Below are positions 1-8,620 of a DNA stretch of 64,000 nt, piece by piece. The notes below the pieces were generated by a model that had not been told where the DNA came from, searched no databases, and saw only the letters and a list, made by a program, of their open reading frames with translations. The DNA lies in NCBI RefSeq assembly GCF_002259405.1, contig NZ_NPFW01000008.1, forward strand, positions 1 through 64,000, in the 5' to 3' direction. Position 1 is the first letter of the stretch; each line of letters begins with the position of its first letter. This DNA comes from Rhodococcus sp. 14-2483-1-2 (GTDB lineage: Bacteria > Actinomycetota > Actinomycetes > Mycobacteriales > Mycobacteriaceae). Both the position numbers and the translations under genes were made by a program.

Positions 1-17
1 CGTCGGGGTAGGGCGAA

Positions 18-2141
18 CTACAGCGGCATTGCCCACATGGAACTCGAGCGCTCCTTGAATGCCGTGCAGTTCGCGTGTTGCTTGCTGGCCCGCTGGTAGA
101 AGGTCTGTAACGGCGCAGTGGGTTCGGCGGGCTCCGGTGCGGGCGCAACCGGAAGATCGCTCAGTTCGAGCGCAGCGTCGAGAGCTTCCTCGGCCTCGAT
201 GCGTCGGGTGCGCGCCAGGTTGGACAGGGCGAGCTGGTGGATCGTCACGCGGTCGCCGGACTTGCTGTCCACCGTGGCCTGTCGGGCGACGGAGGCGTCG
301 AGCTCGTACACCTTCGAGGCGAGTTGATAGATGCTGGGACGTTCGAGCTCGGCGTCCACCAGAGCAGGCTCGGCCAAGTGCGTAGATGCCTGTACGGTTC
401 GCAATGCGTGCCGTGAGCCGGATTTCTGGGGCTTCGCCGACGGCCGCTCCAGTAGTTGCTCGAGCTCGGCGACCTCCCGATCTGCTGCCGGGTCCTTGGC
501 CTGCGGTGCGACGAAGGGCACGATCGGTTCGAACGCGATCTTCTCCGACATTGTCACCAGCGCCGCGTTCTTGGACGGGATGAGCAGCGCGACGATCACG
601 GTGCCGACGCCGAACACCACGGCGGCAACAACACTCGTGTGCACCACGGCGTCACCGAACGCCGCGACGGCATTGGCTTCGAGATTGTCGGCGAACCCAC
701 TGAGGAATGCGTTCTGGTCGCGGATGACGTCGGAGACGATCACCGCACCTGCCAGCGAATCCTGTGATGCAGCAAGCCCTTCCGCAGCCTGACCGGTGTA
801 CTGGCCGTTCGGTTGCTTTCCGGGGAACGTCTGCAGAAATCCTTCGATTCCCTGACGGTAGGACGCGGCGAGCACCGATCCGAGCACCGCGATGCCGAGC
901 GAGCCGCCGAGTTCGAGGGCGGTGTCGTTGAGGCCGCCGCCCACCCCGAGCTTGCTGTCGGGGAACTCACCCATGATGGAGTCGGTGCAGGGCGAGACGG
1001 ACAGGCCGATTGCCAGACCCAGCAGCGTCAGCACGGGAAGAAAGTCGGAGTACGTTGCCGTCGCATCGATTCCGATGAGCGAGACCACCGACAGCGTTCC
1101 GACGATCATGCCTGCGGTGACGGTGATGCGCGGTCCCAGTTTCGGCGTGAGCCACATCGTGATTCCGGATCCGACGAAGACTGCGCCTGCCAACGGCAGG
1201 AGGTGAACGCCGGTGGACACCGGGCCGTAGCCGAGAGCGAACTGGAGGTATTGGGCAACGAAGTAGATCGCACCGAAGGTGACGAGGAAGAAGATCAGCA
1301 CCGCGAGGGTGGCACCGCTGAGGATGCGGGAAGAGAACATCCGGACGTCGAGCAGCGGATTGGGATGGCGCAGTTCCCATCCCACGAAGCCGAGGACGGA
1401 CAGCAGTCCGACGAGCGCGAAGTACAACGGCCCGACCGTCCAGCCGAAGTGCATCCCCTCGATGATGGCGTAGACGATGGTCGACACGGCCAGCACCGAC
1501 AGCAGTCCACCGATCCAGTCGATCGCACCCGGGTCGACGGCCCGTGACGGCGGGACCAGCACGACGGCTCCGACGATGGCGGCCAACGCAATCGGAACAT
1601 TGATCAGGAACGTCGAGTGCCAGGTGAAGCTCTCGAGGAGCCAGCCCGCCAACAGCGGCCCGGCCGCGATCGCCAGTCCCGAGGTGGCCGCCCATACGGT
1701 CACAGCGGTGGCGCGCTCCCGTTTGGGGAAGGTCGCCACCAACAGCGACAGTGTGGCGGGCATGACGATGGCAGCGGCAACACCCATGACGATGCGGGCC
1801 AGGATCACCCCGAGGGTGGCGTCGGTGAGTGCCCCGGCCACAGAACCGGCGACGAAGATGATCAGGCCGAGAATCAGTGCGCCGCGGCGGCTGTAGCGAT
1901 CTCCGATCACACCGCACAGCAACATCAACGACGCGTAGGGGACGGTGTAGCCGTCGATCACCCACTGCAGGTCGCTGCTCGTCAGGCTCAGGTCGAGTGT
2001 CATCGACGGTGCGGCGACCAACAGGGACGTGTTGGCCATGACCACGATCAGCAGGCTCAGGCACAACACCACCAGCGCCGACCAGCGTCGTGGGTACGGT
2101 TTGTGCATATCTTGGACAGGCGTCATCGCAAGCAGTGTCAT
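18..2141 (-). CDS. DHA2-type MFS multidrug exporter with long C-terminal tail
   Basis: Drug:H+ antiporter of the 14-helix EmrB/QacA (DHA2) group in the cytoplasmic membrane. The protein is 707 aa; roughly residues 20-525 are a succession of hydrophobic helices with the MFS loop motif GDRYSRR after helix 2 and a motif-C-like stretch (SGLAIAAGPLLAG) in helix 5. The last ~185 residues are hydrophilic, with Ala/Glu-rich helical stretches; family members usually end soon after helix 14, so this tail is unusual. Start at 2141 is ATG behind a G-run; a second Met five codons in is possible. It faces a tetR gene, the usual arrangement of a substrate-induced efflux pump. Substrate unknown. Confidence 0.88.
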   Translation of the reverse strand: MTLLAMTPVQDMHKPYPRRWSALVVLCLSLLIVVMANTSLLVAAPSMTLDLSLTSSDLQWVIDGYTVPYASLMLLCGVIGDRYSRRGALILGLIIFVAGSVAGALTDATLGVILARIVMGVAAAIVMPATLSLLVATFPKRERATAVTVWAATSGLAIAAGPLLAGWLLESFTWHSTFLINVPIALAAIVGAVVLVPPSRAVDPGAIDWIGGLLSVLAVSTIVYAIIEGMHFGWTVGPLYFALVGLLSVLGFVGWELRHPNPLLDVRMFSSRILSGATLAVLIFFLVTFGAIYFVAQYLQFALGYGPVSTGVHLLPLAGAVFVGSGITMWLTPKLGPRITVTAGMIVGTLSVVSLIGIDATATYSDFLPVLTLLGLAIGLSVSPCTDSIMGEFPDSKLGVGGGLNDTALELGGSLGIAVLGSVLAASYRQGIEGFLQTFPGKQPNGQYTGQAAEGLAASQDSLAGAVIVSDVIRDQNAFLSGFADNLEANAVAAFGDAVVHTSVVAAVVFGVGTVIVALLIPSKNAALVTMSEKIAFEPIVPFVAPQAKDPAADREVAELEQLLERPSAKPQKSGSRHALRTVQASTHLAEPALVDAELERPSIYQLASKVYELDASVARQATVDSKSGDRVTIHQLALSNLARTRRIEAEEALDAALELSDLPVAPAPEPAEPTAPLQTFYQRASKQHANCTAFKERSSSMWAMPL

Positions 2142-2160
2142 CGTGTGTTCCCCCCCGTTG

Positions 2161-2196
2161 GCAAGGTGCGAGACACACCTTGCACAGTGCTGTGCA
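2161..2196. promoter_or_regulatory. Candidate TetR operator pair between exporter and tetR
   Basis: Two adjoining dyads lie in the divergent intergenic space: GCAAGGTG (2161-2168) with CACCTTGC (2176-2183), perfect over 8 bp with a 7-nt spacer, and TGCACAG (2181-2187) with CTGTGCA (2190-2196), perfect over 7 bp with a 2-nt spacer. Their position just upstream of the exporter start fits binding by the TetR protein encoded at 2280. Binding is inferred. Confidence 0.6.
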
Positions 2197-2279
2197 GCTT
2201 ACGAAGCGTCGGCTAGGATCGGCAATCTTTTGTGGCGGCAACCACACTCCCCGCCCGAGATCGTGCTAGATGTTGTCCT

Positions 2280-2951
2280 GTGCGTAAGACGACGGAGTCG
2301 AGTTCGAATGCACGGGACGCATCAGCGCCGCCCGTGCAACGACGTGACGCCCGGTCCAACCGAGCGCGAATTCTGCATGTCGCACAAGGGGTCCTGGCGG
2401 ACAATCCTGATGCAACCATCAACGACGTCGCAGCCGCTGCCGGAGTTGTCCGGCGAACCGTCTACGCCCACTTCGCCTCTCGCGAAGCCCTGATCGACGG
2501 TATCGCCCTCGAGGCAGCGGAACGAATTTCGGCTGCGCTCACCCGAGTTCCAGCCGCGGACGAATCGGCGGTGACGGTGTTCGTTCGGCAGACGCTGGCC
2601 CTGGCGCGCGTCGGAGATCAGTACCGGCTACTGCTCGCGGTCGCACGATCCGATCTGGGACACAACAGCATTCACGATCTACTGACTCCGATGCGCGAGT
2701 CGGCCGCCGCAGTCATCCGGCGAGGACAGCGCGAGGGTGTGTTCTCCTCGTACCTCGCGGCAGAAGTACTGATCCTCAACATCGAGGCCATTGCGCTGTC
2801 GATTCTCGACGCCACCAACGCCGGACTGATCGGCGACCCGGCGGGAGCGGCGACGACGTCGAGCCTGGTGCTGCTGGGAATCGCGCCGGAAGACGCGGAA
2901 CGCATCGTCGCCGACGTTCGGTCGTCCGACTCGTCCGCTCGCGCCCGCTGA
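2280..2951 (+). CDS. TetR/AcrR family transcriptional regulator
   Basis: DNA-binding repressor, 223 aa from the GTG at 2280; an upstream in-frame ATG at 2232 would give 239 aa. The N-terminal helix-turn-helix is clear (ARILHVAQGVLADNP, then INDVAAAAGVVRRTVYAHFASREALI), followed by an all-helical ligand-binding domain. It is divergent from the DHA2 exporter with a pair of dyads between them, so it most likely represses that exporter and itself, being released by an exported compound. Ligand unknown. Confidence 0.85.
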   Translation: MRKTTESSSNARDASAPPVQRRDARSNRARILHVAQGVLADNPDATINDVAAAAGVVRRTVYAHFASREALIDGIALEAAERISAALTRVPAADESAVTVFVRQTLALARVGDQYRLLLAVARSDLGHNSIHDLLTPMRESAAAVIRRGQREGVFSSYLAAEVLILNIEAIALSILDATNAGLIGDPAGAATTSSLVLLGIAPEDAERIVADVRSSDSSARAR

Positions 2952-2976
2952 GAGCAGCGCGGACCGCGCGAATGAC

Positions 2977-3018
2977 GAAGGCCCCGTTCGCGCGGTGTGG
3001 TGCGCGAGCGGGGCCTTC
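2977..3018. terminator. Bidirectional terminator
   Basis: A GC-rich stem formed by GAAGGCCCCG...CGCG (2977-2994) and its near-perfect complement (3003-3018) sits between the convergent ends of tetR and the protease gene. Confidence 0.7.
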
Positions 3019-3036
3019 GGCCGAAGCGTGGTGGAT

Positions 3037-3693
3037 CTAGGGAGCCGGGACGAATCCGGCGCCGAGTCCGTTGCCCTGATCGACGTTGCGAAGGATCGCG
3101 TCGAAGTTGGTGCCGACCTCGGGTCCGAAGCACGCCACGCCCAGGTAGGCGTTGACCATGCCGACGAGGGTGTTGCCGACGACGACCGGGCTGCCCGAGT
3201 CACCTTCGACGACACACAGCTGCGCCCAGGTCTCCTGCGACTGCAGGACGTCGCCGTACGCGAGTCCGCAGGTGTTGCCGGTGGTACGGCCTTCCTTGCA
3301 GACGATGTTCGGGAACGCCGTCGGCGGACCGACCTGCGAGATGGTCACGTTGCCGACGCGGTTGATCGGTGCGACCTTGTCACGCTGGAATTCGATGAGG
3401 GCGTAGTCGTATTCCGGGTTGGAGAACGCGATGCGGCCGACCTCACCGAGGGAGGTGTCGTACTCGGGGACGATGGAGGCGCCCGCTTGGCCACAGTGAC
3501 CGGCGGTGAAGCCGACCAGGTTTCCGTTGCGGTCGTTACCGATCGTCGTCAGCGTGCACTCGGCCGCGCCTCCGACGATGATTCCCGAGCCGCCGCCGAG
3601 AGCAGCTGGAGTGGCCGCGGATGCGGACCCCACGCCGACGCTGGCTACGATTGCAGCCGCCCCCACGACGACGAGCATGAATTTCTTGAACAT
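3037..3693 (-). CDS. Secreted S1-family (chymotrypsin-like) serine protease
   Basis: Exported peptidase of 218 aa. A Sec signal peptide (MFKKFMLVVVGAAAIVAS..., probable cut after ASA near residue 26) is followed by a compact trypsin fold. The catalytic triad is visible: His66 in TAGHC, Asp96 in YDYAL and Ser166 in GDSGSP. Cysteines at about 46/67, 132/142 and 160/184 can form the usual disulfides. It is short for the family and has almost no propeptide, resembling small actinobacterial extracellular proteases. RBS GAGGGAG precedes the ATG. The gene stands alone and has its own terminator; substrate unknown. Confidence 0.87.
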   Translation of the reverse strand: MFKKFMLVVVGAAAIVASVGVGSASAATPAALGGGSGIIVGGAAECTLTTIGNDRNGNLVGFTAGHCGQAGASIVPEYDTSLGEVGRIAFSNPEYDYALIEFQRDKVAPINRVGNVTISQVGPPTAFPNIVCKEGRTTGNTCGLAYGDVLQSQETWAQLCVVEGDSGSPVVVGNTLVGMVNAYLGVACFGPEVGTNFDAILRNVDQGNGLGAGFVPAP

Positions 3694-3759
3694 GTACTCC
3701 CTCTCAGCGGTGTCGGCAGAACCCTAGCAACAACAGGTGTACGAACACGAGCGAGTCGT

Positions 3760-4500
3760 TCATACGTCCTGCTCGAGGGCGGCAAGCGTCGTGCGCGCCT
3801 CCTCGAGTTGACGGCTCAGTTCTGCAACGCGTCGGGCGGCTTCCTCGCGCGCGTGGGAGATGACTGCCTCGACTGCGTCGCGTGCAGTGGGGTCGCCCAA
3901 CTCTCGAACAGCGCGGCTCACCGACTCGGGGCTCACCGGTTGCGCTTTGGTGGGCCGCTTCGCGCCCTGGGTGACCGTGACCGACCAATCGTTGTCGGCC
4001 CCAGCATGGATGGTGACACTGATTCCCCCTGGAGCCTTCTTCGGTCGACGCGACGCCTGGCTCGGCGTGGGCACCGTCGAAGCGGCAGAAGTGGAAGGAG
4101 TGGACGCAGTCGGCGTTGCGGGCGCCTTCGGCGCAACGGCTGCGGGCGGTCGCTTCGGGGTCGGGGTCGGGGCGGACGCCTGCGGCTGTGCCGGCGCGGA
4201 CGGCGGGATTCGCTTGGCCGCCACTCGTTTCGCCGGCGCGGGCGGTGTGGCGGGATTGCGGGTGATGCGCAGTTCCTCGGCCTCGTAGGGCAATTCGTCG
4301 TTGACGCCCTTCGGGCTGATCGTGACCGTGTTGCCGTCGATCGACACGACCTTCGCCGAGGTGCCGTCGGGCAGGCCGAGGCTCGGGTTCGGTTCGCGGA
4401 GATAGACGGTGGCCCGACGTCCCTCGGCGAGCGCCGCGGCCAGTGTCGCCAGATTCTCGGGAGTCAACGAATCGTTCACAGCGCGCCCACGGGGTGGCAT
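3760..4500 (-). CDS. Actinobacterial conserved hypothetical protein
   Basis: 246 aa, no enzymatic motif recognised. Residues ~8-80 form a small beta-rich N-terminal domain (TVYLREPNPSLGLPDGTSAKVVSIDGNTVTI...), ~85-160 are a low-complexity Ala/Pro/Thr linker, then a second short beta segment (GGISVTIHAGADNDWSVTV) and a C-terminal coiled coil rich in Glu/Arg/Leu. It resembles actinobacterial proteins catalogued as DUF6319 (from memory, unsure). The GTG eight codons in is an alternative start. It diverges from the plsB2 operon across a 398-nt gap. Confidence 0.6.
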   Translation of the reverse strand: MPPRGRAVNDSLTPENLATLAAALAEGRRATVYLREPNPSLGLPDGTSAKVVSIDGNTVTISPKGVNDELPYEAEELRITRNPATPPAPAKRVAAKRIPPSAPAQPQASAPTPTPKRPPAAVAPKAPATPTASTPSTSAASTVPTPSQASRRPKKAPGGISVTIHAGADNDWSVTVTQGAKRPTKAQPVSPESVSRAVRELGDPTARDAVEAVISHAREEAARRVAELSRQLEEARTTLAALEQDV

Positions 4501-4603
4501 CGACTACCGGCCTTTCTCGAAAGTGTTTGCGAATACTGTCGCACAGATGCTGGTGAGATGTGGCCGGGGCAGCGCAGGGCGCGTCGGATCGCCGCATCGA
4601 GAG

Positions 4604-4652
4604 GAGGTTACCTGTTAATCCAAGTAACTGTAACCGCAAGTAACTGTTACTT
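4604..4652. promoter_or_regulatory. Candidate operator of the plsB2 operon
   Basis: The 398-nt gap 4501-4898 contains an AT-richer island with AAGTAACTGT twice (4622-4631 and 4638-4647). The second copy is part of a 7+1+7 palindrome AAGTAAC-T-GTTACTT (4638-4652). A wider pair, GGTTAC (4606-4611) and GTAACC (4629-4634), overlaps it. This looks like a repressor or activator site for membrane-lipid genes; the regulator is unknown. Nothing else apart from the promoter near 4852 is evident in the gap. Confidence 0.5.
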
Positions 4653-4851
4653 CGATTTACACTTAGATTTGGTTGGCCGAGAAGGCCGATGTCTCCGACT
4701 CTATACGACAGCCCTCGCGCGCGCCGCTCGAGTCCACCCGAACTGCCGTCGACCCGTACCGAGTACCGGTCGGTAGCTGCGCGCCTCTCGGTGAGATCGA
4801 CGTCCGGGAACCGCCCTCGCCGAACCACCCTCGCGCGCGGTTTCTGCCGCG

Positions 4852-4896
4852 TAGCCTGGCGGCGTGCCTTCTTGCGACGGTACGGAAAAGGAGTCT
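4852..4896 (+). promoter_or_regulatory. plsB2 promoter -10 and ribosome-binding site
   Basis: TAGCCT (4852-4857) matches the -10 hexamer seen before several genes in this window. Transcription from about 4864 would give a ~35-nt leader containing AAAAGGAG just before the ATG at 4899. This decides the start: the open frame from 4689 lies largely upstream of this promoter. Confidence 0.5.
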
Positions 4897-4898
4897 CG

Positions 4899-7196
4899 AT
4901 GTACCACCTCGACGCGGACGAGCAGTCGCTCAGCGACGGTCCGCACGTGTATTTGCTCGATGCCAAATCCACCCTCGAGGTTCAGGCTCTGAATCAGTGG
5001 ATCGACGCCACCACGCCGGACGGAGAACCCCGACCGCCCTCGGTTGTGCTCTCCGGTGAGGCGAAAACGTCACTGTCGGACAGTGTTCGCGGATACGCCG
5101 ACGATCCGCTGCTGATCCCACTGCGGGTGACGCTCTCCGATCGCAAGAACGGAATTCTGCACCGCATCTTCGCGCCCCGTGGTCGGTCCAAGCCCACGCA
5201 GGTGTGGCAGCGATGGGTGGCAGGCGACGACCCCGACCACTCCGCAGTTCTCGTCGGCGAGCCCGCGACGCTCAGTGATCTGCAGGACCGGTTCGAGCGC
5301 GGCGGCGGCACGTCCCTGTCGTCGTTCATTCTGCGTCAGGCCAGTCTGGCTCTGGACAAGGCCGAGCGCGGCGTCATCGGCTCCGAGTACAAGATCCCGC
5401 GCTTCGTCGTCGAGGACATGACGGAGCAGAAGAAGTTCCGGGACGGAATCACCGAACTCGCGGAGGAGGTCGGCCAGGATCGCGAGGCCGTCGACAAGCG
5501 CGTCCAGGACATCCTCGGCGAGATGGTCGCAACCGAGACCCGCCGCGCAGTCGAGATGTGGGGAACCCTCGGGGCCTACTTCTCGCGGGCGTACAAGGTG
5601 GACGTGGACCGCGATCAGCTGCAGAAGGTGCGCGAACTCAACAAGAACTATCCGTTGGTGTTCCTACCCAATCACCGCTCCTATCTCGACCCGCTCGTGC
5701 TGCGTCCGGCACTGTTGGCCGAAGGTCTGCCGCTCAACCACGTCATGGGCGGCATCAACGTCGGCTTCTGGCCGCTGGGCCCGATCGCCAAACGCAGTGG
5801 CGTCGTACTCATCCAGCGCAAGTTCTCCGACGCGATCTACAAGTGGACGCTGCGTCAGTACATGAGCTTCCTGCTGAGCAAGCGGTTCAACCTCGAGTGG
5901 TACATCGAGGGCGGCCGAAGCCGCACCGGAAAGCTTCGCCCGCCGCGGTTCGGTTTGTTGACCTATCTGGTCGACGCACTCGAGACCAGCGATGCAGAGG
6001 ACGTCTATCTGGTTCCGACGTCCATCACCTACGACCGTCTGCACGAGGTCGGCGCGATGGCCGAGGAATCGCACGGCGCGAAGAAGCAGGCCGAGGGCAT
6101 TCGGATGGCCATCGGCTACATCCGCGCGCAGGGCACGTTGCGCGGCAACGTGTATCTCAACTTCGGAGAGCCGATGTCGGTGGCGTCGATCGTCGCCGAG
6201 AACACCGACAAGCGAGTGGCGGTGCAGAAGATCGCGCTCGGTGTCTCCCACGCGATCAACGACGCGACTCCGGTGACGCCGGCGGCGCTGGTGACCATGG
6301 CCCTGCTCGGCATCGAGGATCGCGCCCTCAACGTCAACGAGATGTGGGCCATCATCGCCCCGCTCGCGCGGTACATCAAACGCCGCAACCTGCCCACCGC
6401 GGGAGGCGTGGACATCGCCGACGTCGACGTCGTGCGCTCGGCCGTCATCGCACAGGTCAACGCCAACGTCGTCAAGCGTTTCGACGACGGCCCCGAGCCC
6501 CTGTTCTATCTGGCTCAGGACAAGCATCTGGTGGCTGCGTTCTTCCGCAACAACGCAATCCACTTCTTCGTCATGCGCGCCATCGGCGAGTTGGTCGTTC
6601 TACCGACCAGCGGCGATTCGGCACCACTGACTCAGGAATCGCTGTGGCAGTCGGCACTGCAGTTGCGCGATCTGCTCAAGTTCGAGTTCTTCTTCGGCGA
6701 CAAGAAGGACTTCGGCGAACGGCTCGAATCCGAGGTCGATCTCATCGATCCGGACTGGCGCACCCACATCAGCGACCCCGATTACGCTGCGCGACAACTT
6801 CAGTCACAGGATCTGCATCTGGCCCACCGCGTTCTGCAGCCGATCTTCGAGGCGTATCAGGTGGTTGCCGATCAGCTGATGTTGCTGCCCCAGAGCGGTG
6901 AGTTCGACAAGGCGAAGTTCATCTCGGAGTGCCTCGGTGCTGCGCAGGCCAGACGGCTTCGTCAGCAGCTCGATCACAGCGAGTCGATCTCCGGCGAATT
7001 GTTCGATACTGCACTGCAATTGGCGGAGAATCGCGATCTCGTCGATTCCAGTTCCGACGGTGTCGCACGCCGACGTCGAGACTTCGCACTCGAGATCGAC
7101 GAGTGGGCACGCAAGGTGCGTACGATCCGCGACATGGCCCACCGCATGCTGCGCGAGGTGGAACCGATCTCGGCCCCCGAGGAGAACAATTCATGA
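4899..7196 (+). CDS. plsB: Glycerol-3-phosphate 1-O-acyltransferase (PlsB family)
   Basis: Transfers an acyl group from acyl-CoA/ACP to sn-1 of glycerol-3-phosphate, the first step of phospholipid and triacylglycerol synthesis, at the inner face of the membrane. 765 aa from the ATG at 4899, close to mycobacterial PlsB2 in length. Acyltransferase motif I is NHRSYLDPL (His259-x4-Asp264), followed by a substrate-binding block (GGINVGFWPLG), motif III EGGRSRTGKLRPPR and a motif IV region VPTSITYD. It is first in a three-gene operon, overlapping the next gene by ATGA. A palindromic operator lies upstream. Confidence 0.92.
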   Translation: MYHLDADEQSLSDGPHVYLLDAKSTLEVQALNQWIDATTPDGEPRPPSVVLSGEAKTSLSDSVRGYADDPLLIPLRVTLSDRKNGILHRIFAPRGRSKPTQVWQRWVAGDDPDHSAVLVGEPATLSDLQDRFERGGGTSLSSFILRQASLALDKAERGVIGSEYKIPRFVVEDMTEQKKFRDGITELAEEVGQDREAVDKRVQDILGEMVATETRRAVEMWGTLGAYFSRAYKVDVDRDQLQKVRELNKNYPLVFLPNHRSYLDPLVLRPALLAEGLPLNHVMGGINVGFWPLGPIAKRSGVVLIQRKFSDAIYKWTLRQYMSFLLSKRFNLEWYIEGGRSRTGKLRPPRFGLLTYLVDALETSDAEDVYLVPTSITYDRLHEVGAMAEESHGAKKQAEGIRMAIGYIRAQGTLRGNVYLNFGEPMSVASIVAENTDKRVAVQKIALGVSHAINDATPVTPAALVTMALLGIEDRALNVNEMWAIIAPLARYIKRRNLPTAGGVDIADVDVVRSAVIAQVNANVVKRFDDGPEPLFYLAQDKHLVAAFFRNNAIHFFVMRAIGELVVLPTSGDSAPLTQESLWQSALQLRDLLKFEFFFGDKKDFGERLESEVDLIDPDWRTHISDPDYAARQLQSQDLHLAHRVLQPIFEAYQVVADQLMLLPQSGEFDKAKFISECLGAAQARRLRQQLDHSESISGELFDTALQLAENRDLVDSSSDGVARRRRDFALEIDEWARKVRTIRDMAHRMLREVEPISAPEENNS

Positions 7197-8620
7197 CCGA
7201 GTTCGACGATCGACTGATCGCGATCGCCGCCGCTCCACCCGGCCGAGACACCGTTGCGTTCTTCGATCTCGACGGCACCCTGATCAACGGATTCTCGGCC
7301 CGTGCAGTGTTTCTCGAACGACTCAAGACCCTCGACGTGACGGTCAAGGAACTGTGGGAGATATCGAGCGCCGTCGTCGAGATGCGGATGCGCAACTCCC
7401 CGGTCGACAACCTGATGGGCAAGGCCGTCCGCGGCCTGGAGGGCCGTCGGGAAGAGGATCTGATGGAACAGGCAGACACGCTGTTCCGCAACGAGATCGC
7501 GCCGATGATCTACCCGCAGGCCCGCATCCTCGTCGAGGCCCACCGCCACGCCGGGCATCGACTGGTGATGGCTACCTCGGCCACGCCGTACCAGGCGCTG
7601 CCGGTCCAGCAGGACATGATGTTCGAGACACTGTTGTGCACCACCCCCGTGGTCACCGACGGAATACTGACCGGTGAGCTGGTCGGCGATTCGCTGTGGG
7701 GACCACGCAAGGCACAGGCCGCGATCGACTACGCCGAACGTGAGGGAATCGCTCTCGCCGGCTGCTTCGCCTACTCCAACGGCGGAGAAGATGTGCCGCT
7801 GCTCGAGGCCGTCGGCCGCCCCGTCGCCCTGAACCCGGATCCCGAGCTGCAGCGGTACGCAGCGAAGAAGCAGTGGCCGTCGCTGACGTTGGAGAGTCCC
7901 AAGCGCGGCACCGATCTGACCTCCGCCGTGCGCAGCACCGCCGCACTGGGGTCGGTGCTGGCCAGTGCATCGATCGGACTGGGGCTGGGACTGCTCACGC
8001 GCAGCCGCCGCAACGGAGCGAACATCACGAGCACCATTGCGCCGGACATCGCGCTGACCATCGCCGGCGTCAAGCTCGACGTGACCGGGACCGAGAACGC
8101 GTGGTCGGCTCGGCCTGCTGTGTTCATGTTCAACCATCAGAGCACCGCCGACTCGATCATCGTCACCTCCATTCTCCGACGGGACATCACCGCGGTCGCC
8201 AAGCGAGAACTCGAACGCGACCCACGATTCGCACTGCTGGGGAGGATCTTCGACGTCGCCTACGTCGACCGTGGCGATCCCGCTCAGGCGCGGGAGGCGA
8301 TGCGTCCGGCCATCGAGAAGTTGCACAGTGGCATTTCGGTCGCCATCGCGCCCGAAGGCACGCGGATGCCGACGTCGCGTCTCGGACGATTCAAGAAGGG
8401 CGGCTTCCACCTGGCGATGCAGGCCGGAGTGCCCATCGTTCCGATCGTCATCCACAATGCAGGCGACGTGATGTGGAAAAAGGATTTCACCGTCCATTCC
8501 GGTACCGTCAAGGTCACCATCGGCGAGCCCATTCCCACCACGGACTGGGAGCCCGACAAGATCGACGCCTACGTGGACGATGTCCGTTCCTATTTCGACA
8601 GAACGTTGGGATATGCCTGA
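7193..8620 (+). CDS. plsC: HAD-IB phosphatase fused to PlsC 1-acylglycerol-3-phosphate acyltransferase
   Basis: Two-domain protein of 475 aa. The N-terminal HAD-IB domain has DLDGTLI (Asp25-x-Asp27). The C-terminal acyltransferase has NHQSTADS (His315-x4-Asp320) and the APEGTR block. By family, the PlsC half acylates sn-2 of lysophosphatidic acid to make phosphatidic acid; the HAD half may dephosphorylate a lipid or serine-phosphate type substrate, which is inferred. The start ATG at 7193 overlaps the plsB stop (ATGA), implying translational coupling. Such fusions sit beside plsB in mycobacteria and relatives. Confidence 0.88.
   Translation: MTEFDDRLIAIAAAPPGRDTVAFFDLDGTLINGFSARAVFLERLKTLDVTVKELWEISSAVVEMRMRNSPVDNLMGKAVRGLEGRREEDLMEQADTLFRNEIAPMIYPQARILVEAHRHAGHRLVMATSATPYQALPVQQDMMFETLLCTTPVVTDGILTGELVGDSLWGPRKAQAAIDYAEREGIALAGCFAYSNGGEDVPLLEAVGRPVALNPDPELQRYAAKKQWPSLTLESPKRGTDLTSAVRSTAALGSVLASASIGLGLGLLTRSRRNGANITSTIAPDIALTIAGVKLDVTGTENAWSARPAVFMFNHQSTADSIIVTSILRRDITAVAKRELERDPRFALLGRIFDVAYVDRGDPAQAREAMRPAIEKLHSGISVAIAPEGTRMPTSRLGRFKKGGFHLAMQAGVPIVPIVIHNAGDVMWKKDFTVHSGTVKVTIGEPIPTTDWEPDKIDAYVDDVRSYFDRTLGYA

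Noticed and set aside
2995-4776. 593-codon open frame antisense to the S1 protease and hypothetical gene
   Set aside because: The protease shows a full triad and signal peptide on the other strand; this frame is compositional shadow.
4864-4990. Short GTG-initiated upstream ORF overlapping plsB2 start
   Set aside because: Starts at the predicted TSS but is out of frame with plsB and shows no sense-codon pattern; the AAGGAG and ATG at 4899 explain the site.
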